DNA of 64,000 bases from UBA9300 sp032260385 (GTDB taxonomy: Bacteria; Bacteroidota; Bacteroidia; Bacteroidales; VadinHA17), in the NCBI GenBank assembly GCA_032260385.1, contig JAVVEL010000011.1, forward strand, positions 18,504-82,503, read 5' to 3'. Position numbers and translations under genes: made by a program. How positions within the stretch are numbered: position 1 is the first letter of the stretch; each line of letters opens with the position of its first letter. A model generated the notes under the pieces. That model did not search any database. It saw only the letters and a program-made list of their open reading frames with translations, and was not told the origin of the DNA. Positions 44,400 to 52,969 of the stretch are shown in pieces.

Positions 44400-45161
44400 T
44401 TACAGCTCGAGGGTAACGGGGCAATGATCAGAACCCACTATCTCATCAAGAATTTCAGCTTTCCGGATAGATGGGACCAGGGACCTGCTGACAAGGAAAT
44501 AATCAATTCTCCAGCCTATATTATTCTCCCGCCCCCTTGTCCTGTAGCTCCACCACGAATAGGCATCCTTCCTGCCGGGGTAGAAATGCCTGAAGGTATC
44601 TATAAAACCTCCATCCAGGAAACGGTCCATACCATCGATCTCCTTCTGGGTGTAACCGGCTGTCTTGTTGTAGTTCTCCTTTGGGCGTGCCAGGTCTATT
44701 TCCCTGTGTGCCACATTAAAATCACCACATGCTATTATCGGTTTTTTCTTCTCCAGGTTCTTAAGGTAATCAAAAAAGACCTCGTCCCATTCCTGCCTGT
44801 AGTCAAGTCTCTTAAGTTCATTGCCTGAATTTGGTACGTATACGTTGACAAGATAAAAATCATCATATTCCAGGCTTACAAGCCTCCCCTCAGTGTCGTG
44901 CTCGTTCACCCCTATTCCCGTGCTTACATCAAGGGGCTTTATCCTTGTCATCACGGCCGTTCCGGAATATCCCTTCCTTTCGGCTGAGCTGGAAAAAATC
45001 TCGTAGCCATCAATTCCTTTGAGCGCCTCGGCTACCTGGTCGTCCTGGGCCTTAGTCTCCTGAAGACAGATGATATCCGCGTTCAATTTATCAATTATAC
45101 AGGAAAAATCCTTTTTGATTATGGCCCTTATGCCATTAATATTCCACGATACTATTTTCAT
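44400..45161 (-). CDS. xth: Exodeoxyribonuclease III (AP endonuclease)
   Basis: A 253-aa enzyme of the exonuclease III family. MKIVSWNINGIRA, ICLQETKA, YVPNSG, IIACGDFNVAHREIDLA, WWSYRTRGRENNIGWRIDYFLVS and GSDHCPVTLEL are the conserved metal and phosphate-binding segments; all catalytic positions look intact. It repairs abasic and 3'-blocked DNA ends. It is 41 bp upstream of the Nramp-like gene in the same direction; whether they share a transcript is unclear. Confidence 0.95.
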   Translation of the reverse strand: MKIVSWNINGIRAIIKKDFSCIIDKLNADIICLQETKAQDDQVAEALKGIDGYEIFSSSAERKGYSGTAVMTRIKPLDVSTGIGVNEHDTEGRLVSLEYDDFYLVNVYVPNSGNELKRLDYRQEWDEVFFDYLKNLEKKKPIIACGDFNVAHREIDLARPKENYNKTAGYTQKEIDGMDRFLDGGFIDTFRHFYPGRKDAYSWWSYRTRGRENNIGWRIDYFLVSRSLVPSIRKAEILDEIVGSDHCPVTLEL

Positions 45162-45292
45162 GTCCTTATCTTAATTGAATGAATAATTATAAATAAGCAA
45201 TGAAGATAATAAAATGTTGGAAAGAAAAGTAGAGACATGTTATGCCAGTATCTTTCCATGGAAAGGACTTTCCTGCCCTGCACCTTGTCTAA

Positions 45293-45415
45293 GTGAAGGT
45301 AATCCTCTACGGGGCATTCGGATATATCTCAACGGCTATTGTCTGCCTTGTGTACAACCTCGTGGCAAAATGGACCGGTGGTGTGGAAGTTGAAATCGAG
45401 CTGGCCGGCGAATAA
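45293..45415 (+). pseudogene. 3' fragment of a small membrane protein gene
   Basis: A frame of 40 codons runs from a GTG at 45293, immediately after an in-frame stop, to TAA at 45413. It encodes YGAFGYISTAIVCLVYNLVA followed by KWTGGVEVEIEL, the final helix and acidic strand (N-x-V-A-K-W-x-G-G-x-E-V-E) of a family of ~100-120-aa Bacteroidota membrane proteins resembling DUF3566. The N-terminal helix and the region before it are absent, so it is probably a truncated relic in the 466-bp gap between exonuclease III and the TPR gene. A real 40-aa protein with GTG start cannot be excluded. Confidence 0.45.
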
Positions 45416-45546
45416 CTGACTTATCCGGAGTGTGACCCGGGTTATTATTATTCACCCACTCCGTGGTATTCGAAATTTATCTGATATGGCTTCCGGAGGT
45501 CTTCAAAAGTCGATGCGATACTTAATGATTGTTTTCACAAAAAGTC

Positions 45547-45554
45547 TATATTTG
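45547..45554 (+). promoter_or_regulatory. -7 element upstream of the TPR gene
   Basis: TATATTTG matches TAnnTTTG exactly; the expected -33 position holds only TTAATG (45522-45527), a weak match. The start codon lies about 74 nt downstream. Confidence 0.45.
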
Positions 45555-45627
45555 TATTTCAGGTTACCAAGCGCAGTGTTGGCTACCGGTAATTAAGGTG
45601 ACTAAGAATAAAAACCAGCACCAGGAA

Positions 45628-47427
45628 ATGACTGCAGGGTCTAATAAGATTTCCCGTCTCTGGAAAGAAATCAAACGACGCCATGTACACCGTTCACTTG
45701 CTGTATATGCCGGGTCAGCTTTTGTTTTTCTTGAAGCAACAACAATAATTTTTCCTCGCTGGGGATTCCCGGACTGGACCATTGACCTTGTGCTCTGGCT
45801 CCTTGTCATGGGAGCCCTGCTTACTATAGTTGTAGCCTGGATATTTGATTTCACTTCGGAAGGTGTACAAAAAACCTTACCCGTGGAAGAGATACAGGAA
45901 GGAACGAAAAAGGGCGATTCTGCTGCATGGAAAGCAAGCACTTACATAAGTCTTATCGTAATAATTGCTCTTATTATAATCAACCTTGCACCTTCGGGGA
46001 GGGGCAAAAAATATGGTCCCATCCAGTCGCTTATTTTTCTTCCCTTTGAGAATTACACAGGCGATGATGAATTGGAATTCCTGGTGGCCGGCATACATTC
46101 ATCCTTAATTAACGATATGGGGCAGGTAAGTGCATTACGGGTAATAAGTGCTGGAACTGCCAGCACTTATAAAAATTCAGATTATTCAATTCCACAGATC
46201 GCTTCTGAGATTGGTGTTGACGCGGCTGTTGAAGGATCTCTTTCGTATGTTGGCGAGGATACTGTTTGTGTTCAACTGAGGCTTATTCGTGCTTTCCCGG
46301 TTGAGAAGCAGCTCTGGGTAGAGGATTTCCGTGTAGCAAAAAATCAGATACTGAAGTTTTATAATAATATAACTAAAAAGATCTCCAGCGATATTAATGT
46401 TGCATTGAGCCCACAGGAAGAAAGCCTGCTGGCTGATGCCAGAACTGTTGATCCCGATGCTTATGAAGCTTTTTTAATGGGGCAGTTTTACTGGGAAAAG
46501 CTTGAGAAGGAGTCTTTAGAAAAAGCTCTGGAATACTTTGAATTAGCTATTGAGTTAGACCCTGAATGGGCCGATCCCTATGCAGGTCTTGCAAATGCCT
46601 GGAGCCTGTTCGGTACTTTTTTCGGAACCCTTCCGAAATCCGTAACAATCCCAAAGAGTCACGAATATCTGGACAAGGCTCTTGAGCTGGATCCCAATTC
46701 GGCACATGCTCATTATGTAAAAGCAATCAGTTCTGTCTGGGCTGAATTTGACTGGGAGCAGGGAGAAAAATCTTTCTTGAGATCACTCGAGTTGAATCCA
46801 AATAATGCACTTTGTCACGCATATTATTGTCATCTGCTGACGATACTCAGAAGGCCGGAAGAAGCCAGGATACATTCAGAAAAGGCCTTGAAGCTGGATC
46901 CTCTGAAACCCCTGATACTAACTCTTGCCTCAAATCTTTCACCTGATAATCCGGACGCAATAAAGAACCTGGAAAAAGCCCTTTCAATAGATCCGGATTT
47001 TGAACTTGCGATGATAGGATTAGATGACATTCACATGAATAAAGCCTCTGACGAGGGAGACTACGATAAGTGGATTGAGATATGGTATAAAAAAGTAAGT
47101 CGGAGGGGAAACTGGAACGAAGAGGGAATGACAGCTGTAATGACAGCATTTAAAAAGGATGGTCATATTGCTGCTATAGAGGAAATGTTCAGGATGAATG
47201 AAAAATACCCCGATCAGTGTTTTATGAGTGTTACTCTGAAAGCCGAGAGATATATTATATTGGGAAAACCCGACAAAGCAATGGACTGTCTTGAAAAGGG
47301 TTTTGACGACAGGGAGATGTTCTTAAGCTATATTGCAGCGAACCCCCGCCTGTATGAACCATTAAAAAACAAGCCCCGGTATATTGCACTGCTGGAAAGA
47401 ATGAACCTGGGGAGTGTCCTGGATTAA
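45628..47427 (+). CDS. Membrane-anchored TPR protein with TolB/FlgO-like domain
   Basis: Start set at ATG 45628 (MTAGSNKISR), since the longer frame would begin upstream of the -7 box. The 599-aa product has an N-terminal basic segment and two or three helices (VYAGSAFVFLEATTII; LVLWLLVMGALLTIVVAWIF; STYISLIVIIALIIINL), a FlgO/TolB-like segment (LIFLPFENYTGDDELEFLVAGIHSSLINDMG...RVISAGTASTYK), and at least six TPR units (for example YFELAIELDPEWADPYAGLAN, YLDKALELDPNSAHAHY). This layout resembles the sensory halves of Bacteroidota adenylate-cyclase-type and pATPase regulators but lacks an output domain. Function unknown. Confidence 0.8.
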   Translation: MTAGSNKISRLWKEIKRRHVHRSLAVYAGSAFVFLEATTIIFPRWGFPDWTIDLVLWLLVMGALLTIVVAWIFDFTSEGVQKTLPVEEIQEGTKKGDSAAWKASTYISLIVIIALIIINLAPSGRGKKYGPIQSLIFLPFENYTGDDELEFLVAGIHSSLINDMGQVSALRVISAGTASTYKNSDYSIPQIASEIGVDAAVEGSLSYVGEDTVCVQLRLIRAFPVEKQLWVEDFRVAKNQILKFYNNITKKISSDINVALSPQEESLLADARTVDPDAYEAFLMGQFYWEKLEKESLEKALEYFELAIELDPEWADPYAGLANAWSLFGTFFGTLPKSVTIPKSHEYLDKALELDPNSAHAHYVKAISSVWAEFDWEQGEKSFLRSLELNPNNALCHAYYCHLLTILRRPEEARIHSEKALKLDPLKPLILTLASNLSPDNPDAIKNLEKALSIDPDFELAMIGLDDIHMNKASDEGDYDKWIEIWYKKVSRRGNWNEEGMTAVMTAFKKDGHIAAIEEMFRMNEKYPDQCFMSVTLKAERYIILGKPDKAMDCLEKGFDDREMFLSYIAANPRLYEPLKNKPRYIALLERMNLGSVLD

Positions 47428-47832
47428 AGCAATAGCTAAAAGGGAGAATCCTTCTGGAATATTTCAGAACAGTATTACCGGGCAGTATAATCATGTTATT
47501 TTAAACATTGGGCTTGTCACACTTTTATGTACATTAAATCCCATATTCCCTAAATAACTAAAAATTAAATAACCAGCACATTACACATTCAGAAAATATC
47601 TATAACTTTGACTCAGAGCCATTTACAGTCATTCTAAGCCATTATCTAAACCTGGGGGTATACCATCAAAAAACACAAAAGTTCCTGAAAACGCTTAATA
47701 ACAGCGTTATACAACATTTTTCAATATGTTAACATATTGCAACTAATTGTATATCTGCAATATGAAGAAATAAATTGAAATGAATTGAAAACCTGAATTG
47801 TTCCAGTTATGTGCTAGTTGAAGAAATGAATA
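47428..47832. other. Gene-free AT-rich stretch with two short direct repeats
   Basis: No ORF or RNA gene could be supported here. AGCCATT occurs at 47617-47623 and again at 47637-47643, 20 bp apart; a perfect 18-bp palindrome lies at 47722-47739. The stretch adjoins tRNA-Gln, but no integrase or direct duplication of the tRNA end was seen. Confidence 0.5.
47722..47739. repeat. Perfect 18-bp palindrome in intergenic DNA
   Basis: CAATATGTTAACATATTG is self-complementary over all 18 bases. It may be a regulator-binding site or an AT-rich coincidence. Confidence 0.5.
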
Positions 47833-47862
47833 AAGCCCCAATATTACTGTATATCAGGGCTT
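47833..47862 (-). terminator. Probable terminator after tRNA-Gln
   Basis: On the minus strand, AAGCCC (47862-47857) pairs with GGGCTT (47838-47833); an inner ATAT/ATAT pairing is possible, and the transcript continues into TATTCATTT. It lies just past the 3' end of the tRNA. Confidence 0.5.
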
Positions 47863-47878
47863 CGTTTTCATTTGCTGG

Positions 47879-47951
47879 TTGACCCGCCAGGGCTCGAACC
47901 TGGACTCTTCTGAACCAAAATCAGACGTGTTGCCAGTTACACCACGGGTCA
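47879..47951 (-). tRNA. tRNA-Gln (UUG)
   Basis: A 73-nt cloverleaf on the minus strand. Acceptor TGACCCG (47951-47945) pairs fully with CGGGTCA; D-stem GTGT/ACAC; anticodon stem TCTGA/TCAGA with loop TTTTGGT and anticodon TTG; T-arm CCAGG-TTCGAGC-CCTGG; discriminator A. CCA is not encoded. Confidence 0.97.
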
Positions 47952-47973
47952 ATCACTACCTTATAAGGTGCTG

Positions 47974-48006
47974 CAAAAATAGAAAAAAATAAGCTAATTA
48001 TCCAAA
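47974..48006 (-). promoter_or_regulatory. Promoter of tRNA-Gln
   Basis: On the minus strand TTTG (48006-48003), 21 bp, TATTTTTG (47981-47974): a complete match to the Bacteroidota -33/-7 consensus, with the tRNA starting 22 nt downstream. Confidence 0.7.
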
Positions 48007-48124
48007 TCTGCCTTTTTTGTGCATGTCAAACATATTACCGGAGGATTGAGCATCCCTGCATTTTTATAACTTTAACAATCAAAATCTGCCATTTGGCACA
48101 ACATTTGACGATTTTACCATACAA

Positions 48125-48138
48125 TATTTGTACAAATA
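48125..48138. promoter_or_regulatory. 14-bp palindrome upstream of the receptor operon
   Basis: TATTTGTACAAATA is perfectly self-complementary and lies 14 bp before the first start codon of the operon, a usual place for a regulator site. Confidence 0.4.
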
Positions 48139-48152
48139 AAACCCTCTGGCCA

Positions 48153-48920
48153 ATGGGGCTGAAACCCCGAAAAAGAATTATTGTGACCTGTAAGTCCTGC
48201 TTCCTTATACTACTCTTATCTGTCTTTGCTCTTGGTCCCCTTGCAGCACAGGAAGAAGAAAACCCTGGTGCAACAGACCTGCTCCGGCTCTACTTCGACA
48301 ATGTTTACGGGGATGATGAAAGACTTATAACCGGCCACTTCTATTATGGGCCTGCTAAAGGCTCGATCAAAGGTCATCCTTATTATTTTGACGATTCATG
48401 GAAAAATGGGATCATTGAAACCGATGATGCTGTTTTCGAAGGCCTCCGGGTAAAATATGATATCTGCATCAACAGGTTAATAATCAATTATACTACCACT
48501 GATAATGCCTCCTACCAGATAGGCCTCAATTCAGGTAAAATAAACAGGGTGAAAATGGCCGGCAACGAGTTTATCCCTCTTCCCGGATCCAGTGATTCAA
48601 CCGGAATACCCTTCGCCCGGCTTATAAGTGACGGACCGGTAAAATATCTCGTTACCCGTGAAAAATCACTTGAAATTTCTAACAGCACCGGCTCGCCCGA
48701 CTATGAATACAAGGAATATGTAAGACAGTACCTTTGGTATGACGGCAACTTGAAACGGTTCAGAAGTAAAAATACTCTTTACAGAGCATTCCCTGAGGTT
48801 AAAGGACGGCTAAAAAGATTTGCAAGGCAAAATTATCTCTACTTAATCCGGAATAGTATAAATGACCGTAAAATGCTGATTGATTATTGTAATCATTTAC
48901 TCTCCGGCAAAGATGAATAG
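48153..48920 (+). CDS. Secreted protein of unknown function, receptor-operon leader
   Basis: Start set at ATG 48153 (MGLKPRKRII), because it places a normal signal peptide (FLILLLSVFALGPLAAQ) near the N-terminus; the longer frame adds 20 non-signal residues. The 255-aa product has a repetitive beta-like character (HFYYGPAKGSIKGHPYYFDDSWKNGIIETDDAVFEGLRVKYDICINRLIINY, IGLNSGKINRVKMAGNEFIPL) and a basic helical C-terminus. I do not recognise the family. The stop overlaps the receptor start by 8 bp, which ties it to the receptor operon. Confidence 0.65.
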   Translation: MGLKPRKRIIVTCKSCFLILLLSVFALGPLAAQEEENPGATDLLRLYFDNVYGDDERLITGHFYYGPAKGSIKGHPYYFDDSWKNGIIETDDAVFEGLRVKYDICINRLIINYTTTDNASYQIGLNSGKINRVKMAGNEFIPLPGSSDSTGIPFARLISDGPVKYLVTREKSLEISNSTGSPDYEYKEYVRQYLWYDGNLKRFRSKNTLYRAFPEVKGRLKRFARQNYLYLIRNSINDRKMLIDYCNHLLSGKDE

Positions 48921-51753
48921 GATCTTTACCATATTGCTCCTTATCTTACTCTCTGCTGCATCAGCTTACTCCTTGCAGCCTGCCGGCAATTCTCCCGCCT
49001 ACCCCTGCACTGGAGGTTCAGTAATGCAAGCTCCGGATCGGCAAAACTCCCACGATGATCATCCGCTGATTACAGCCAGCTATAAGAATACACCTTTTAA
49101 AGTATTTGTCTCCGACCTTAAGGAAAGATACGGAATCGCAATATATTATCGTCCCGCATGGGTTGAGGGACTGACGGTAACAGCTTCCGGCGATTCAATA
49201 AACCTGGGCTCGCTCCTGGAGAATATCCTTTCACCTCATGATCTTCATTTTGTTTACCGTGGCAAGGGTCAATACTTTCTTACCGGAACTGTCTCCATCA
49301 CCGCTGACTTCGTAGCTTCAGCAAGAGGGCCTGAGAAGCCTGACACCGTCCCTGTTCAGGGAGACATTACCGGCCAGTACTCATATGAAAAGAAAATCAA
49401 ACGCGTTACGGTAGGTTCTCATGAAAATGTCAGAACAGGCGTAGCTCTCCTTTCAGGGCGTATCACCTCGGCAACTTCCGGGGAGCCTGTTCCCGGGGCC
49501 ACTGTCATCATAGAAGGAACCAGTAAAGGGGAGATCTCTGATGGTGACGGATTTTATGCCATGCGTCTCGAGGCAGGAGAAACTTACAATCTTATAGTCT
49601 CATGCATGGGCATGGAAAAAGAGACCTATATCCTGGATTTCAATTCCACCGGCATCCTGAATATAGAGCTGCACGAACAGCTTATAGATATTCGTGAGGT
49701 TGTTGTCAGATCAGGTCGCCACGATAATGTCAGGGGCATACAGATGGGTTTCCAGAGGATTGATATCAGGGAGATAAAGTCAATTCCCGTTGTAATGGGA
49801 GAACGTGATATTCTGAAAGTGGCACAATTAATGCCCGGTGTGCAGAACGTCGGTGAGGGATCATCGGGATTCAATGTCAGGGGCTCGGGCAGTGATCAGA
49901 ACCTCTTCCTGATAAACGAGGTACCTGTCTTGAATACAGGTCATCTTTTTGGTTTCTTTTCGGCCTTTAACCCCGACATGATAAGCGACTTCACCCTGTA
50001 TAAGAATAATTTCCCCGTTGAGTATGGAGGCCGGCTGGCATCAATTTTTGAGATCTCAACCTGGAAAGGTAATAAGAAAAAGTTCGGGGCAAGAGGGGGT
50101 ATAAGTCCCATAACAGCTTCTCTCCTGGCAGAGACACCAATTGTCAATGACCGCTCATCCATTGTCTTCGCCGGGCGATCAAGCTATTCAGACTGGATAC
50201 TGAAAAGGCTTAAAGCCCCTGAACTAAGGTCAAGCAATGGTTCTTTCTACGACCTGATGACCTCAATACATATCATGCCCTCTGAATCATCCTCATTCCA
50301 GGTCTTCGGCTACTACAGTAACGACAGGTTCGCCCTTGCCGGTACCGACAGGTATATGTATGAAAACGCCGGCAGCTCCGTGGTATATGACCGCAAGCTC
50401 AATGAGAGGTGGACCATGAGCAGTGCTGCCGTCTTCAGCCGCTATACCAATCAGCATACCAGCATGGAAAATCCTGCCACTGCATGGCAGCACCGGTTCA
50501 CAGTTGATCACCGTGAGCTCAAAACCAGGGTCACCGGCTATGAGTGGTCTGAACATACAATCACTGCCGGTGCAGGCATAATTTCCTATGCACTTAACCA
50601 GGGCTCATATGATCCCCATGGTAACGAATCCATACTGGCTCCCATATACCTTGGCAGGGAACAGGGGCTGGAATTGTCTGTCTACGGAGCCGATGAATAT
50701 GCCATCAGCAACAGGCTCACCCTGTATGGAGGAATACGGCTTAGCCTCTACAAGTATCTTGGTCCCAATAATATATATACCTACTCCCCTTCACTGCCCA
50801 AATCCCCTGAACATATTACAGATACCACATCATACAAGGCATTGGAAACCATTGAGAACCGCGGTGGACCGGACTACCGTATTTCAGCCAATTACACGTT
50901 CTCACCCACTGCCTCTGTCAAGGTAAGCTTTAACAGGATGAGGCAGTATCTCTTTATGCTCTCCAATACCATAGCAATTGCGCCCACCGACAGGTGGAAG
51001 CTTGCTGATCCCCATATAGAACCACCTCTGGCCGACCAGGTGAGTCTTGGTTTTTATAAAAACATACCGAAGAGGGCACTTGAGATGTCGGCCGAGTTGT
51101 ACTATAAAAAGACCCGCAAACAGGTGGAGTACCGTGACGGGGCCGATCTTATCCTTAATCCACTGTTTGAGACAGCGGTGGTACAGGGAGAACAGGAAGG
51201 ATGGGGAGCAGAAATACTCATGAAGAGAAACGCAGGCCGCCTTACTGGATGGATGAGCTACACCTATTCCCGCTCGCTGGTTCTGGTAAACGGAGAAAAT
51301 TCCTGGGAGAAGATAAATAAGGGGAAGGTCTACCCCGCAAACCACGATAAGCCGCATTCATTCAACTTTGTCGGGACACTAAGGATATCACGCCGCTTCA
51401 GCGTATCAGGCAATATTGTCTACAGTACCGGAAGACCCGTAACATATCCCACCGGACTGATATACATAGATGGTGAGAGGGGAATAATTTATTCCGGGAG
51501 AAATGAATACAGGATCCCTGACTATTTCAGGGCTGATGTGTCACTGAATATCGAAGGCAACCTGCTGAAGGAAAAATTTGCCCATGGATCATGGATGATA
51601 TCCGTGTACAATGTAACGGGTCGCCGTAATGCATATTCTGTATATTTTAAAAATGAAGGAGGGAGTCTGAAGGGCTACAAACTGTCGATATACGGCACTC
51701 CCATATTCACTGTCAGTTATAATTTCAAACTGGGTAACTATGCGGTTAATTAA
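48913..51753 (+). CDS. TonB-dependent receptor with STN domain, DUF4249-associated
   Basis: Start set at ATG 48913, giving a signal peptide (MNRIFTILLLILLSAASAYS). The 946-aa receptor has an STN domain (~residues 60-130), a carboxypeptidase-regulatory-like domain (SGRITSATSGEPVPGATVIIEG), a plug with MPGVQNVGEGSSGFNVRGSGSDQNLFLINEVPVLNTGHLFGFFSAFNPDM and EYGGRLASIFEI, and a barrel ending PIFTVSYNFKLGNYAVN. It lacks a sigma/FecR partner in this window despite the STN domain. The stop overlaps the DUF4249 gene start by 14 bp. Confidence 0.92.
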   Translation: MNRIFTILLLILLSAASAYSLQPAGNSPAYPCTGGSVMQAPDRQNSHDDHPLITASYKNTPFKVFVSDLKERYGIAIYYRPAWVEGLTVTASGDSINLGSLLENILSPHDLHFVYRGKGQYFLTGTVSITADFVASARGPEKPDTVPVQGDITGQYSYEKKIKRVTVGSHENVRTGVALLSGRITSATSGEPVPGATVIIEGTSKGEISDGDGFYAMRLEAGETYNLIVSCMGMEKETYILDFNSTGILNIELHEQLIDIREVVVRSGRHDNVRGIQMGFQRIDIREIKSIPVVMGERDILKVAQLMPGVQNVGEGSSGFNVRGSGSDQNLFLINEVPVLNTGHLFGFFSAFNPDMISDFTLYKNNFPVEYGGRLASIFEISTWKGNKKKFGARGGISPITASLLAETPIVNDRSSIVFAGRSSYSDWILKRLKAPELRSSNGSFYDLMTSIHIMPSESSSFQVFGYYSNDRFALAGTDRYMYENAGSSVVYDRKLNERWTMSSAAVFSRYTNQHTSMENPATAWQHRFTVDHRELKTRVTGYEWSEHTITAGAGIISYALNQGSYDPHGNESILAPIYLGREQGLELSVYGADEYAISNRLTLYGGIRLSLYKYLGPNNIYTYSPSLPKSPEHITDTTSYKALETIENRGGPDYRISANYTFSPTASVKVSFNRMRQYLFMLSNTIAIAPTDRWKLADPHIEPPLADQVSLGFYKNIPKRALEMSAELYYKKTRKQVEYRDGADLILNPLFETAVVQGEQEGWGAEILMKRNAGRLTGWMSYTYSRSLVLVNGENSWEKINKGKVYPANHDKPHSFNFVGTLRISRRFSVSGNIVYSTGRPVTYPTGLIYIDGERGIIYSGRNEYRIPDYFRADVSLNIEGNLLKEKFAHGSWMISVYNVTGRRNAYSVYFKNEGGSLKGYKLSIYGTPIFTVSYNFKLGNYAVN

Positions 51754-52957
51754 ATATATATTGTTAATATCCATTGCCGGGTCAATACTCCACGGATGTA
51801 TTGATCCTTACTTCCCGGATGACCTCAAATATGAAAATATGTTGTTCATTGAGTCAAGGTTAACGGATGAGCCCGGTTTTACTCCCTATGTTAAGTTTAA
51901 GCATACTTCCTCTATAGTCGGCTATGATCCCTGGAGCGGTCAGAATCCATGGGAAAGGCCTGCCGAGCCTCTGCTTAACACCTCGGAGGCCACCGTCTAT
52001 ATAGAAAGCATGGAGGGTGAAAGGTGGTATTTCACTGAAGTTAGCGGGACCTACCTGGTGGCGCCCTGGCCGGGCTCAGGTTCTTCCTATTATATTCTTA
52101 CAGATCCCGCTTTCGCACTTGAGGAAGGTAAGAGTTACATGCTGTATATAGAAACACAGGACGGGCACATCTTTGAGTCACAGTATGAAAAATACCTTCC
52201 CTCTCCTCCTGTGGAGGAGATAAACTATACTTACGCGTCATGGGAGACCAGTGAGACAGGGGATGCCACGGACGGCTACCGTTTCTATATAAGCAGCCGA
52301 TCAGATGACTCTGAGCCCCTCTACCTCAGGTGGTCCCTTGATGCAACCTATGCTTATATGGTACCTTATATTGCTTCCTATTACTGGAACGGCAGTGCAC
52401 TGATTGATGCCACAAACAATGACAGGAGGCTTTGCTTTATGGATGAGACCATCAATGGCATTTTCACCGGCACTTCGGAGGGACTGGCAGTGAACAGGGT
52501 CGTCAACGCCCCCCTCCATGGGGTCTCACGTTACGGCGACCGGCTGCAGGTCGAATACAGTCTGCATGCTAAACAGATACGAATACCATCTTCAGCCTAC
52601 CGTTTCTGGAATGACCTTAAGTCGCTTGTTTATGAGACCGGGGGCTTATACGAAACAGTGCCTTTCAGGTTGTCGGGTAATATTTCCTGTGTCTCACATG
52701 ATGATTTTAGCGTTGCCGGCCTCTTTGAAGTTGCCGGTGTATCGGAGACAAGAATATTTGTACCCAGTCCATCCGAATTCAGGGTAGTCACTGACCGGTG
52801 CGTGCCTGATACCATACAAGCATTTGAATGGAACCAGTTGCCTGCCGGCTCATGGATAATGGGTGAGCCCCCTGAACTGGTTACGGCCGACAGGGAATGT
52901 TTTGATTGCACCGCAAAGGGAGGATACACATGGCTACCCTCTTTCTGGGAAAAATAA
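51740..52957 (+). CDS. DUF4249 lipoprotein
   Basis: A 405-aa lipoprotein (lipobox ILHGC, Cys20). The start CIDPYFPDDLKYENMLFIESRLTDEPGFTPYVKFKHTSS is the DUF4249 signature, followed by beta-rich sections such as EATVYIESMEGERWYFTEVSGTYLV and a Cys-rich end (REC FDCTAKGGYTWLPSFWEK region). DUF4249 proteins occur beside TonB-dependent receptors and are thought to be surface partners. It overlaps the receptor gene and precedes the MG2/plug gene by 12 bp. Confidence 0.85.
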   Translation: MRLIKYILLISIAGSILHGCIDPYFPDDLKYENMLFIESRLTDEPGFTPYVKFKHTSSIVGYDPWSGQNPWERPAEPLLNTSEATVYIESMEGERWYFTEVSGTYLVAPWPGSGSSYYILTDPAFALEEGKSYMLYIETQDGHIFESQYEKYLPSPPVEEINYTYASWETSETGDATDGYRFYISSRSDDSEPLYLRWSLDATYAYMVPYIASYYWNGSALIDATNNDRRLCFMDETINGIFTGTSEGLAVNRVVNAPLHGVSRYGDRLQVEYSLHAKQIRIPSSAYRFWNDLKSLVYETGGLYETVPFRLSGNISCVSHDDFSVAGLFEVAGVSETRIFVPSPSEFRVVTDRCVPDTIQAFEWNQLPAGSWIMGEPPELVTADRECFDCTAKGGYTWLPSFWEK

Positions 52958-52969
52958 ACCAAGGCTAAA

